Counted from the stretch's first letter, positions 20,113-28,642 are shown. The stretch is 64,000 nt of DNA from Candidatus Latescibacterota bacterium (GCA_020349025.1 CP070763.1:3285451-3349450), one strand, 5' to 3'. The notes: generated by a model from the sequence alone, not told the origin. Made by a program: numbers and translations.

Positions 20113-21645
20113 TCAGCGTGGGTCGGTGGAATCGGTGACATCGACATACTGATAGGGGCGGCTCTGGAAGGTGTAGTAGCTACGATGCTCGAGCGGTCCG
20201 AGCTCGCTCCCGAAGTAGAGATCGAAGACCAGCCGGAACGTGTTCACCGGCGACATGTCGTGCGGCAGCGTGATCGTCTCGAACCCGGGCAGGTAGACCG
20301 CAAAGAGGATGCCGAAGCGTTCGCGCAGATCGGAATCGGGAATGCTGCGCCAATCGAGGTGCGCGCCCGGGCCGTGGTCCGACTGCAGCAGAATGACGGG
20401 CGGGCGTCGACTCGATTCGAGAAGCTGGGTCAGCATCGTTTCGAGCCTGCGGGTGACGTAGCGCGCCTGCGCCGCGTAGGAGCGCACGTACTCCTCGCGG
20501 CTGCCGCCATGTTTGTAGAAATCGGAGCCGTCGTAGAACCCGAAAGGACGCTCGGGTGATACGGAGCGCCCCTCCTCGTCGAAAACGAAGGGTGGGTGTG
20601 GCGCCAGAAGATGTGCGAAGACGAAGCGGGGCCTCGACCCCTCCTCGACGCGTGGCAGCTTCTCCATGATGAAGTCGAGACGCTCGCGGTGCAGCGCGTA
20701 CAGGTTGCTCTCCTCATCGACGAAAAGAGGGATCGGTGTGGTGGCCAGAAGCGCGCTCTGGAACTCCGTCAACGCGAACCCGGGTTGCAGGACGTGGTCG
20801 GGGCGAGGCAGCTCGACGACGCGGTAGCCGCTCGAGAACGTGACCACCGAGTAGCCGAGCTGCTCGAGGCTCTTCTGCACGCGGTTGTGGCGAATGAGCC
20901 GCAGGAAGGGACCACTTCGAAGGTAGAGCGGGTCGAGCGTGACGAGCTCCTGCAGGTAGTCCATGTTCAAGATCGAGGTGAAGCAGTGTAGCGTCTTGAT
21001 GTAGTTGGAGCGACTCGCCTCCGCAACATGGAATCCCATCTGCCGCAGGCGCCGGAGAAACGGCTCGACGTCGAAGTCGTACAGCTCGCGCATGACGTCC
21101 GCCCGGGCGTAGCCATCGAGCACGATGAGGTAGATGTCGGGCAGCTCCTCTGTCGCCGCCGCGGCGGCAACCGCCGCCGCTTGCGGTGTTTCGATCGGCG
21201 CCCCGCGCTGCAGGAGCCCGGGCGCCGCCCGCATTCCCTGGATCGCCACCAGGATGAAGCCGACCACGGCGAGCCAGGAGGCGGCACGCTCGAGCTTCGT
21301 GCGCGTGCGCACGATCCACCATGCTGCCAGCGCGAGGAGCGCGAGTGAGACGATGACCACGGTGAGCTGCGGTGCGAGCGCAACGAGGGGAATCTTCTCG
21401 ACCAGGGCCACCGCATGGCCGAACGAGAAGAAGAGCAGGAGCACGAGCGTCGTCAGCAGCGACGCACGCAGCGCGTCACGCAGGAGGATCGCGAGCAGGA
21501 GGAGCAACGCTGCCGCGAGCAGCGCGCACAGGAAGATCGGCAGGAGCATCTCGCCCGGCTGCACGTCTTCGACGTTCTGGGCGTACAGAAAGAGGATCGG
21601 ATGGATCGCAAAGAGGAGGGGGGGCCAGAAACGTAGACGTCGCAT
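20113..21645 (-). CDS. Membrane-anchored sulfatase/phosphoethanolamine-transferase-like protein
   Basis: The protein is 510 residues; ATG 21645 follows GAGAGG. Four hydrophobic helices fill about 8-150. A periplasmic alkaline-phosphatase-fold domain follows: DIYLIVLDGYARADVMREL (first metal ligand and a nucleophile region without the usual Cys/Ser/Thr; an Ala takes the place), HLLAPHPPFVFDEEG, and VILLQSDHGPGAHLDW (the metal-binding Asp-His pair). It resembles the LTA-synthase-like or nucleotide-sugar 'sulfatase domain' proteins of envelope biogenesis. The missing nucleophile side chain makes its activity uncertain. The gene ends 16 bases before the GNAT start. Confidence 0.82.
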   Translation of the reverse strand: MRRLRFWPPLLFAIHPILFLYAQNVEDVQPGEMLLPIFLCALLAAALLLLLAILLRDALRASLLTTLVLLLFFSFGHAVALVEKIPLVALAPQLTVVIVSLALLALAAWWIVRTRTKLERAASWLAVVGFILVAIQGMRAAPGLLQRGAPIETPQAAAVAAAAATEELPDIYLIVLDGYARADVMRELYDFDVEPFLRRLRQMGFHVAEASRSNYIKTLHCFTSILNMDYLQELVTLDPLYLRSGPFLRLIRHNRVQKSLEQLGYSVVTFSSGYRVVELPRPDHVLQPGFALTEFQSALLATTPIPLFVDEESNLYALHRERLDFIMEKLPRVEEGSRPRFVFAHLLAPHPPFVFDEEGRSVSPERPFGFYDGSDFYKHGGSREEYVRSYAAQARYVTRRLETMLTQLLESSRRPPVILLQSDHGPGAHLDWRSIPDSDLRERFGILFAVYLPGFETITLPHDMSPVNTFRLVFDLYFGSELGPLEHRSYYTFQSRPYQYVDVTDSTDPR

Positions 21646-21803
21646 CGAGCCTCTCGAGTTCGATGCCGCAACGGCGTCGCGGCTGGGCGCACGGGCAACG
21701 GCGCGCGCGAGCGCTGGACTCTGGAAAGGTTGCGATTCGAAGCTACACGACGGCCTGGGCTGCGGCAAGCCGGGTCGAGCCGTCGGAGTGTGGATGCGGA
21801 GAC

Positions 21804-22190
21804 TCAGAGGCGGCGCAGCTCTTCGTCACATTCGAAGCTTGGGTTGGTCACGATCGACTCCAGCCGCTGCAAACGCTTGTCCAGCCGACTGAAGGAGCGC
21901 TCCAGCTTCTCGACCGTCTCGGGACGCGAGGTGACGTACGAGTTGTACACCTCTTCCTCGTTGAAGTTGTGAAACGGCTCGCGTGGTTCCGGCTTCATCC
22001 ACAAAGCCAGCAAGAGGTAGAGCGCCACGGGGAACGCCAGTCCGCCCGTGGCCACGACGAAGAGAATGAACAACGCGCGAATGCTCCAGGCAGGCAGATC
22101 GAAGTGATCGGCGAGCCCGCCGCACACACCGAAGATCACACTCCCGCGGCGCCGGCGGTAGGCGCGGAATTTGCGGCGATAGCAACTCAT
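21804..22190 (-). CDS. pspC: PspC-domain membrane protein
   Basis: The protein is 128 residues; ATG 22190 follows AGGGAGG. The PspC domain spans about 8-65: RRRGSVIFGVCGGLADHFDLPAW, then a long hydrophobic helix pair (IRALFILFVVATGGLAFPVALYLLLALW). The C-terminus is a coiled coil (VEKLERSFSRLDKRLQRLES). In enteric bacteria PspC senses membrane stress with PspB and frees PspA/PspF control. It is the last gene of the pspA-pspB-like-pspC unit. Confidence 0.93.
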   Translation of the reverse strand: MSCYRRKFRAYRRRRGSVIFGVCGGLADHFDLPAWSIRALFILFVVATGGLAFPVALYLLLALWMKPEPREPFHNFNEEEVYNSYVTSRPETVEKLERSFSRLDKRLQRLESIVTNPSFECDEELRRL

Positions 22191-22242
22191 GCTCGTGCCT
22201 CCCTGATCTGACGTCACTCCGGGAACGCAACCCCCGAAGCCT

Positions 22243-22551
22243 TCAACGCGGGTTCTCTCCAGTGTCGGGTTCGACGCGGCCGCTGCGCACGTCGGCGCCG
22301 CGCGCCGCGCGCTCCAGCTCATCCTTGCGCGGGCGCGCCGAGAGGATCGTTTCCAGATTGTCGATCCGCTCCTCCATCTTCTGGAGTCCGGCCCAGATGC
22401 GTCGGAGGCGTTCCTCTTCATTCGTTGACATTTGGCGATCCGATCGTTTGCGAGCCACGAGCCAGAAAACGAGAATGATCGGCAGGCAGATGATCGTGGT
22501 CATCGCGATGATCCCGATGAGCGCGATGACGAATCCGTCGGACATGCACAT
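22243..22551 (-). CDS. PspB-like membrane protein
   Basis: The protein is 102 residues; ATG 22551 has AAGGAG 7 bases upstream, and a second ATG follows two codons later. One N-terminal membrane helix (ALIGIIAMTTIICLPIILVFWL) leads to a coiled coil (EEERLRRIWAGLQKMEERIDNLE) that closely follows PspB, which has the same helix plus coiled coil and a similar EERI-LE pattern. The C-terminus is longer than E. coli PspB. Position between pspA and pspC supports the call. Confidence 0.8.
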   Translation of the reverse strand: MCMSDGFVIALIGIIAMTTIICLPIILVFWLVARKRSDRQMSTNEEERLRRIWAGLQKMEERIDNLETILSARPRKDELERAARGADVRSGRVEPDTGENPR

Positions 22552-22572
22552 AGGTCAGCTCCTTCATCCCGA

Positions 22573-23250
22573 CTACGAACCGGAGCCCGATCCGCCCACC
22601 TCTCGCTTCAAATTCTCCAGGTCCTGCTCGATCTCCTCGGCGTGTTCCAGATCGTGGAACTGGCTGCGCAGATCGTCCTTTGGCCGCAACCCATTGACGA
22701 GATCGCCCTCCGCCTCGAGCCGCTCGATGTTGTTCTCATACGCTTCGAACTTCGCGAACGCCTCGGTCGTGTCGATGCGACGGATGCGCGTCTGCGCTTC
22801 CTTGCGGGCCACGGCGGCGGCACGACGCTGGATGATCGTGCGCTGCTTGGCGCGGGCGTCGGCGAGCTTCGCCTCCAACTCGGCGATGTCGCTCTGGAAC
22901 TGCGTCACCAGACCTTTGCTGCGCTCCACCGCCTCGGCCAGAGCCGTGGCGCGCTCGCAGTAGCGGCGCTTCTCCGTCAGGGCGGCGCGAGCGAGGTCGT
23001 CGCGCCCCTTCCCCACGGCCAGCTTCGCTTTCTCCTCCCATTCTCGTTCGAACCCCTTCGCTTCCGCCAGGGCTCGTTCGAGCTTCTTCTGCTGCGCCAT
23101 CTCGCCGGCGCAGCTGGACTTCACCTCGATGAGGGTGTCCTCCATCTCCTGGATCATGAGACGCACCATCTTCTCGGGATCCTCCGCTTTGTCGAGGATC
23201 GAGTTCAGGTTGGCGCTGACGATGTCCTTGAATCGACTGAAGATGCCCAT
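22573..23250 (-). CDS. pspA: Phage shock protein A (PspA/IM30 family)
   Basis: The protein is 225 residues from ATG 23250, preceded by GAGGTGGG. It opens MGIFSRFKDIVSANLN, the membrane-binding amphipathic helix, and continues as one long coiled coil (EDPEKMVRLMIQEMEDTLIEVK). This is standard for PspA/Vipp1, which coats damaged inner membrane and inhibits PspF. A candidate sigma-54 promoter lies 42-59 bases upstream, and the activator gene pspF runs divergently. Confidence 0.97.
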   Translation of the reverse strand: MGIFSRFKDIVSANLNSILDKAEDPEKMVRLMIQEMEDTLIEVKSSCAGEMAQQKKLERALAEAKGFEREWEEKAKLAVGKGRDDLARAALTEKRRYCERATALAEAVERSKGLVTQFQSDIAELEAKLADARAKQRTIIQRRAAAVARKEAQTRIRRIDTTEAFAKFEAYENNIERLEAEGDLVNGLRPKDDLRSQFHDLEHAEEIEQDLENLKREVGGSGSGS

Positions 23251-23291
23251 TTCCCACCTCGATTTCTCAGAGCATGTGGCAACGAGGGGGA

Positions 23292-23309
23292 CTGCAGACG
23301 GCGATCCAG
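23292..23309 (-). promoter_or_regulatory. Candidate sigma-54 promoter of the psp operon
   Basis: On the minus strand CTGG-ATCGCCGTCT-GCAG keeps the invariant -24 GG and -12 GC with exactly 10 bases between. The -12 element reads CTGCA (consensus TTGCA). The start of transcription would be near 23282, about 33 bases before the pspA ATG. A sigma-54 activator (pspF) is encoded next to it. Confidence 0.6.
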
Positions 23310-23398
23310 GCCACCAAGACAAGATATCCCATTGCAGTAATGCGACTTAACCTCGAAAAGCTCGTCAAATCGCGCAGCCCTCTGTGGTGGAAAAAACC

Positions 23399-23443
23399 TA
23401 TCTGGCGTGAATTAAGCCAATGCTTAGTGTAGAATACCAGATA
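23399..23443. repeat. Inverted repeat across the pspF start
   Basis: TATCTGG (23399-23405) and CCAGATA (23437-23443) are exact inverted copies 31 bases apart, overlapping the pspF promoter and first base. The segment also lies about 115-160 bases upstream of the predicted psp start, where PspF-type enhancer sites are expected. Confidence 0.4.
23430..23435 (+). promoter_or_regulatory. -10-like element directly before pspF
   Basis: TAGAAT lies 7 bases before the pspF ATG. Transcription from it would begin at or next to the start codon, giving a leaderless message. No ribosome-binding site precedes the ATG, which fits. The -35 region is poor. Confidence 0.35.
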
Positions 23444-24507
23444 TGGAGGCCCCGATCACGGCAGAACGGTATCATGCGATCGGCGAGTCGGACGCGTTCC
23501 TCGCCCTCCAGGAGCGCATCAGCCAGGCTGCGGCGGTCGAGCGCTCGGTGATCCTCATGGGCGAGCGCGGGACCGGGAAGGAGCTTGCAGCAGCGCGCCT
23601 GCACCTGCTCTCACCGCGCTGGAACCGTCCCTATGTCACGCTCAACTGCTCCTCCCTCGCCCCCAGCCTGATCGAATCGGAGCTCTTCGGCCACGAGGCG
23701 GGCGCCTTCACCGGGGCGATGCGCCAGCGTCAAGGGCGCTTCGAGATCGCAGACGGTGGCTCCCTCTTTCTGGATGAGGTCGCCGACATCCCGCGCCCGG
23801 CACAGGAGAAGATCCTGCGTGTCGTGGAGTATGGGCGCTTCGAGCGCGTCGGCGGCAGCCGCACCATCGACACGGACGTGCGCTTGATCGCGGCGACCAA
23901 CAAGGATCTGCGTCAGCTTGCCCGCGAGGGTCGCTTCCGCAACGACCTCCTCGACCGGCTCTCCTTCGAGGTGATCACGCTGCCCCCGCTGCGCGCGCGG
24001 CGCGACGACATCCTCCTCCTCGCCGGTCACTTCGCGCGCCGCATGGCGGCGGAGCTCGGCCTCCACGCGGCGCCGCACTTCTCTTCGCGGGCCGAGGCCA
24101 CCCTTCTCGGTCACGATTGGCCCGGCAACGTCCGTGAGCTCAAGAACGTGACCGAACGCATGGTGTACCGCTGCGCCGGAGAGACGATCGACGAAGTGGT
24201 GCTCGATCCGTTCGAATCACCGCACCGACCGCGCCCCCTCCCCCAGACGCAAGCGAAGAGCGCGCACCCGGTGAAGTCGCCAGCCAAGCCCTCGGCGCCC
24301 TTCGACGACCTGGTTCATCTCCCACTCGAGCAAGCCGTGGTGGAGCTGCGAGTCCGACGCATGCGTCGCGCCCTCGAGCACACGCGCTTCAACCAGCGCG
24401 AGGCGGCACGCGTGCTCGGTCTCACCTACCACCAGTTTCGCGGCTACTATCGCAAGTACGAAAAGCGCCTTTCGGAGCGCGGCGAGCGCCGCAACACCCG
24501 CCCTTGA
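23443..24507 (+). CDS. pspF: Sigma-54-dependent activator PspF-like
   Basis: The protein is 354 residues. Like enteric PspF it lacks an N-terminal receiver or sensor domain and starts straight with the AAA+ domain: Walker A GERGTGKE (40-47), sigma-54 contact loop GAFTGA (87-92), Walker B GSLFLDEV (106-113) and RLSFEVITLPPLRARRDDI. A linker with Pro/Lys runs about 260-285. The C-terminal Fis-type helix-turn-helix is at about 319-339 (REAARVLGLTYHQFRGYY). It is divergent from pspA, with 192 bases between. The expected role is activating the psp operon, restrained by PspA. Confidence 0.94.
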   Translation: MEAPITAERYHAIGESDAFLALQERISQAAAVERSVILMGERGTGKELAAARLHLLSPRWNRPYVTLNCSSLAPSLIESELFGHEAGAFTGAMRQRQGRFEIADGGSLFLDEVADIPRPAQEKILRVVEYGRFERVGGSRTIDTDVRLIAATNKDLRQLAREGRFRNDLLDRLSFEVITLPPLRARRDDILLLAGHFARRMAAELGLHAAPHFSSRAEATLLGHDWPGNVRELKNVTERMVYRCAGETIDEVVLDPFESPHRPRPLPQTQAKSAHPVKSPAKPSAPFDDLVHLPLEQAVVELRVRRMRRALEHTRFNQREAARVLGLTYHQFRGYYRKYEKRLSERGERRNTRP

Positions 24508-24709
24508 AGGAACAAACGCGGCTGGCGTCGCACGATGCGAACCGTTGCGAGCTTGCGCTTTTCGCCCCCGCGACGAGCCATTCCTCGTGGCCACCGATCG
24601 GATCTCGAGAAGGTCGTGCGTTTCGAGTCGTGGTGGTGCGCCACCTGGCGCAGAAGCTGCTCCAGCTCGGAATGCATCATCGGCGCGCTTGCGACCAGGG
24701 AGTCACGTC

Positions 24710-25366
24710 ATGCGGATGGAACTCATCGACCAGCCGCTCCTTACGCCTCGAGAACCGTCGGCCGCGCCGGCGCCGCGCCCCGCGCGGCTCAAGCAGGCGC
24801 TTTGGCGGCGTCGGTTCGGTGTGCACTGGCGCTCGCAGCTCCCGATTACGCTTCTCGTTGCGGGGGTGACGCTGTTCAGCCTCGTCATGCTCAATCTCGC
24901 CCTGTTCGACGTGACCGCGGCACGACGTGAGGCGATCCTCGAGCTCGCACCTGCGGCGGCCGAGCAGCTGCTGCGCGAGGATCAGCGCTTTCACCTGTTC
25001 GTGCACGGCGCCTCGGCACTCCTCCTCGTGGTGGTGACGACGACGACGCTGACCTTGACGAACCGTACGGTGGGGCCGATCTGGCGCGTCGAGTCTCACC
25101 TGGATCGGATCGCCCAGGGCGACCTCAACCACACGATCGAGATGCGCCGGCGCGACTACTTCCGCTCGCTCGCGGCGCGCTGCAACGAGCTGATCGGAGC
25201 CCTGCGCCACGATGCGGCAAGGGAGATCGAGATTCTCGAACGGGTGGCGGACCGTGTCGAACGACACGGACTCGACGGGGAGCTGACCGTTGCTGTGACC
25301 GAACTGCGCGGGCTCGTCGCCGACAAACAGAACGCACTCGCGGGCGGGACGCCGCGGCGCGTCTAG
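24710..25366 (+). CDS. Two-helix membrane protein with HAMP-like domain
   Basis: The protein is 218 residues from ATG 24710 (GGGAGT upstream). A cytoplasmic basic stretch precedes helix 1 (LPITLLVAGVTLFSLVMLNLAL, about 45-66). A short periplasmic loop follows, then helix 2 (ASALLLVVVTTTTLTL, about 102-117). Next is a HAMP-like segment NRTVGPIWRVESHLDRIAQGDLNHTIEMR, whose P-x-x-R and GDL spots are typical, and then a helical tail. No kinase, cyclase or chemotaxis output domain follows. It lies 200 bases after pspF on the same strand and its stop overlaps that of the converging DUF4136 gene. It may be a membrane sensor linked to stress signalling (inference). Confidence 0.75.
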   Translation: MRMELIDQPLLTPREPSAAPAPRPARLKQALWRRRFGVHWRSQLPITLLVAGVTLFSLVMLNLALFDVTAARREAILELAPAAAEQLLREDQRFHLFVHGASALLLVVVTTTTLTLTNRTVGPIWRVESHLDRIAQGDLNHTIEMRRRDYFRSLAARCNELIGALRHDAAREIEILERVADRVERHGLDGELTVAVTELRGLVADKQNALAGGTPRRV

Positions 25367-25872
25367 TTCTTCGGCGGAAAATCGGCGAGGAGCTTGTTGA
25401 TGGCCGGCTCGAGCAGCTTCTTGCCCTCACCCGGGCGGAAATCGAGCAGCGCTGCGCCGCGCCACACGTGATCCTTCGTCTTCGCGTCGACCACGTCCAG
25501 AACGAGCCCGCCCTTTTTGTAGCGGTCGGAGTACCAGTCGCCGGTCCAGCCACTGATCTCCGTATCGTACGGCCCCTTGTCGACGCGATCCTGGATCTGG
25601 ATCCAGTATCCGAGATGGAAATCGGGATTGTCCGCTTTGGTGAAACCGATGTCGTCGAGGTAGAGGTCGAAGAGCTCCCGGATGAGCCGATCCGATGCGG
25701 CCGCATCCGGCATGTTGCTGGGCAGGACGTCCTCGAGCTCCTTCTCGATCCACGCGTAGGTGCGCTTGCCCGAGAAATCGTACGACTCGTCGTAGTTCGA
25801 CACCGTGTCGATCGTCGTGTTCGAACCACACCCGACGACGAGCAGCAGCCCCACCAAGATCGTTGCGCGCAT
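25363..25872 (-). CDS. DUF4136-like lipoprotein
   Basis: The protein is 169 residues from ATG 25872, preceded by TTGGAGGG. The lipobox VVGCG places Cys at about residue 15. The mature part begins with YDFSGKRTYAWIEKE, the opening of DUF4136-type lipoproteins (Y-D-F-x-x-x-x-TYAW). It includes a helix with DRLIRELFDLYLDDIGF, a strand GLVLDVVDAKTKDHVWRG and a final helix. These are outer-membrane-anchored proteins of unknown function. An extended frame to 26280 has no lipoprotein features. Confidence 0.83.
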   Translation of the reverse strand: MRATILVGLLLVVGCGSNTTIDTVSNYDESYDFSGKRTYAWIEKELEDVLPSNMPDAAASDRLIRELFDLYLDDIGFTKADNPDFHLGYWIQIQDRVDKGPYDTEISGWTGDWYSDRYKKGGLVLDVVDAKTKDHVWRGAALLDFRPGEGKKLLEPAINKLLADFPPKN

Positions 25873-26227
25873 ACCCTCCAACCTTCTCCGGCTCGTGCCC
25901 TTCCCATACCGTGCGTGCCCTGCACGGCTTCCAGCGGTGCCGGCATCGTAGCGCCTCGGCACGAGCTGCGCAACGCACTCGAGTGCGACGTCGCAGCAGA
26001 ATGGACGGCGCGGCGCACGGTCGAGAATGGCCTCGACGCTCTGCGACTGACGCTCGTGGGCCTGCACCGCCTCGGGGACAACCGGCGCAGCGTCGGCGTG
26101 GTCGAGATGGAGCCTCCCCCGGGGCTCGAGACGCCCGGCCCCGCCCGGGCCAGCAACCGACGGGCAATGGAGCACTTCACGCGGCTCGGCGAATGCACTA
26201 AGTTCTCCCAAGGACCAGAACCGCGGG
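25873..26227. other. Intergenic region between divergent lipoprotein genes
   Basis: No convincing coding sequence was found. It should hold the promoters of the DUF4136 gene (minus) and the cytochrome c assembly operon (plus). A weak plus-strand pair TTCACG / TAAGTT with a 17-base spacer lies near 26176-26204. Confidence 0.3.
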
Positions 26228-27349
26228 GTGGGAATGCAGCGTTCGAGACAGCGAGTCGCGATCTGGATCAGCCTCTTCACGCTCCTCCTGGCGGGCTGCG
26301 GCCGCGACGAGGAGATCCGCGCCTACTCCGCCCCCAAAGCGGCGCGCCCCGTTCAGGAGCACGCGCCCGCGCCCGCTGCGGCGCGTGAAACCGTTCATTG
26401 GGAGCTTCCGGAAGGCTGGCGCCAGCTGCCGGGAGAGGGCATGCGTTTCGCGACGCTGATCCTGGAGGAAGGGTCGGAGCCTGGCGGCAAGCCGCTCGAG
26501 CTGCGCGTGACCCCCCTCGGCCTGTTCGCCGGCGACCCCCTGGCCAACGTCAACCGTTGGCGCGAGCAGATCGGCCTCGAGCACATCACCGCCGAGGCCC
26601 TCGACAGCGTGGCGCACGAGATCGAGGTCGACGGACGCCCAACGCACATTGTGAGCATGCGGGGGAGCGAGCGCGGGGATGAGCCGCCTCTCGGAATCCT
26701 GGCCGCCATTCTCCCTGGAGACCAATTCTCCTGGTTCTTCCTGGTTCTCGACAGCGCGGATCGGGTGGCCCCGTACGAATCGGCCTTCGAGCAGTTCGTC
26801 GGCGGCGTCACCGTCGTGGCAGGGCAACAGGCCGCCAGCGCCTCACTTCCAGCGGGACACCCTCCCGTCGACTCCGGGGCGGGCGCTGCGGACGCTCCGC
26901 CGGCCGGCGGCGACGCCGCCATCGCCTGGACGGCACCGCCGGGGTGGGAGGAGCGCCCCGGCAACGGCTCGTTCCGCGTCGTCAGCTTCGCCGTCGCCGA
27001 CGCCCAGGGGAACGCCGAGGTCGCGATCACGCGTTTCCCGGGCGACGTGGGTGGACTGCTCGCAAACATCAACCGCTGGCGCAGGCAGCTCGGCCTCGCA
27101 CCGGTGTCGGATGTCAGCGAGCAGCCGCTGGAGTCCATGCAGGTCGACGCGATGCCGGCTCAGATGGTCGACCTCCTGGGGACGGGCAGCGACAACGACA
27201 CGCGGCAGCGCATGCTCGTCGTCCTCGTGGCGCACGAAGGCCTCACCTGGTTCCTCAAGATGACGGGGCCCAACGCGGTGCTCGAGAAACAGAAGGGCAC
27301 GTTCCTCGAGTTCACGCGCAGCGTCCAGTTCGCGCCGGAGCAAAGCTGA
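26228..27349 (+). CDS. Lipoprotein with two homologous half-domains, first gene of the cytochrome c assembly operon
   Basis: The protein is about 373 residues. GTG 26228 or ATG 26234 could be the start. The lipobox LLLAGC puts the Cys near residue 22. Two copies of one domain follow: about 57-200 (WELPEGWRQLPGEG, PLANVNRWREQIGL, GDQFSWFFLVLD) and about 228-370 (WTAPPGWEERPGNG, GLLANINRWRRQLGL, HEGLTWFLKMTG), joined by a Pro/Ala-rich linker. The NxNRWRxQxGL block is nearly the same in both, so this is an internal duplication. It lies 85 bases before ResB on the same strand. Its role is unknown. Placement suggests a periplasmic helper in cytochrome c maturation. Confidence 0.82.
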   Translation: MGMQRSRQRVAIWISLFTLLLAGCGRDEEIRAYSAPKAARPVQEHAPAPAAARETVHWELPEGWRQLPGEGMRFATLILEEGSEPGGKPLELRVTPLGLFAGDPLANVNRWREQIGLEHITAEALDSVAHEIEVDGRPTHIVSMRGSERGDEPPLGILAAILPGDQFSWFFLVLDSADRVAPYESAFEQFVGGVTVVAGQQAASASLPAGHPPVDSGAGAADAPPAGGDAAIAWTAPPGWEERPGNGSFRVVSFAVADAQGNAEVAITRFPGDVGGLLANINRWRRQLGLAPVSDVSEQPLESMQVDAMPAQMVDLLGTGSDNDTRQRMLVVLVAHEGLTWFLKMTGPNAVLEKQKGTFLEFTRSVQFAPEQS

Positions 27350-27434
27350 GTACCCTGTTCGCACGTCGCGGCCGCTCGTCGACGGGCGCAGCGGCCCGCA
27401 TCCGCAACGGAGGTTCGTCACCCTGCGCACCCTC

Positions 27435-28628
27435 TTGCTGAAGCTCGCTTCTTTGCGTCTCACGGTGGCTCTGCTGGCGATGCTGATCGTGCTGGTGTTT
27501 GCCGGCACCTGGGCGCAGATCGACATGGGAATCTGGTCGACGCTGGACAAGTACTTCCGTTCGCTGTTCGTCTGGATCCCCTTCCAGATCTTCCTGCCGC
27601 GCGAGTGGAACGTCGCGGGTGGCTTCCCCTTTCCGGGTGGCTACGCTCTTGGAGGCCTGCTTGCGATCAATCTGCTGCTGGCACACGCACTGCGTTTCAA
27701 GCTCAGCTGGCGCAAGAGCGGCATCTTCCTGATCCACTTCGGCCTCATCCTGCTGCTGGCGGGCGAGCTCGTGACCGGACTCTTCGCCGAAGAGAGCCGC
27801 ATGAGCATCGACGAGGGGGAGACGGTGGATTTCGCCGAGGATTCACGCGAGGTGGAGCTTGCGATCGTGGATCCGTCGGACCCGCAGAAGGACTGGGTCG
27901 TCGTCATCCCCGAGTCGCGCCTGCGGCGTAAGCGCCTGATCCAGGATGCACGCCTGCCGTTCGACCTGCAGGTGGAGGAGTACTACCCGAACGCCGAGCT
28001 GTTCGAGTCGCAGGCGCCGCCGCCGCTCGCGACGACACCTGGGACGGGTGTTGCGAACCGCGGCTTCGCGGTGGCGCTGAACGCGCAGGCACGCCCCAAG
28101 CCGGTCGCGAGCGGCGTCGACCAGAACGAGATCGACCTGCCCGTGGCTTTCGTCAGCGTGGTTCACCAGGGGGAGAACCTGGGGACCTGGATGGCCGCGC
28201 TCTACTTTGCGCTGGTCCCGCGCTTCGGCCCGCAGGATGTCGAGGTGGCGGGTAAGACCTACCGGATGGAGCTGCGTCACAAACGCATCTACAAGCCCTA
28301 CTCGATTCACCTGGTCGACTTCAAACACGACCGCTATCTGGGAACGGACACGCCGCGCAACTTCTCGAGCCTCGTGCGCCTCCACGACCCGGCGCGCAGC
28401 GAGAACCGCGAAGTGCTGATCTACATGAACAACCCGCTGCGCTACCGTGGTGAGACCTTCTACCAGGCGAGCTTCAAGCAGGGGGACACCGGCACCATTC
28501 TGCAGGTCGTGCGCAACCCGGGTTGGGTGTTGCCGTACGTCGCCTGCACGCTGGGAGCGCTCGGAATGACGATGCATTTCGGGATGCATCTCACCCGTTT
28601 CTTGCGCCGCAATCGCGCCGGCTTATGA
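27435..28628 (+). CDS. resB: ResB/Ccs1-like cytochrome c biogenesis protein
   Basis: The protein is 397 residues with membrane helices at about 8-25, 60-85, 92-115 and 365-385 (NPGWVLPYVACTLGALGM), and a large periplasmic domain between the last two. NPLRYRGETFYQASF is a ResB hallmark. ResB works with CcsA in System II to hold reduced apocytochrome and attach heme. The TTG at 27435 lies 21 bases from a GGAGG at 27409. In-frame CTG 27423 would sit 9 bases from it, so the true start may be a rare CTG. It ends in an ATGA overlap region with ccsA. Confidence 0.93.
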   Translation: MLKLASLRLTVALLAMLIVLVFAGTWAQIDMGIWSTLDKYFRSLFVWIPFQIFLPREWNVAGGFPFPGGYALGGLLAINLLLAHALRFKLSWRKSGIFLIHFGLILLLAGELVTGLFAEESRMSIDEGETVDFAEDSREVELAIVDPSDPQKDWVVVIPESRLRRKRLIQDARLPFDLQVEEYYPNAELFESQAPPPLATTPGTGVANRGFAVALNAQARPKPVASGVDQNEIDLPVAFVSVVHQGENLGTWMAALYFALVPRFGPQDVEVAGKTYRMELRHKRIYKPYSIHLVDFKHDRYLGTDTPRNFSSLVRLHDPARSENREVLIYMNNPLRYRGETFYQASFKQGDTGTILQVVRNPGWVLPYVACTLGALGMTMHFGMHLTRFLRRNRAGL

Positions 28629-28642
28629 GCGAGGGGGGAGCG

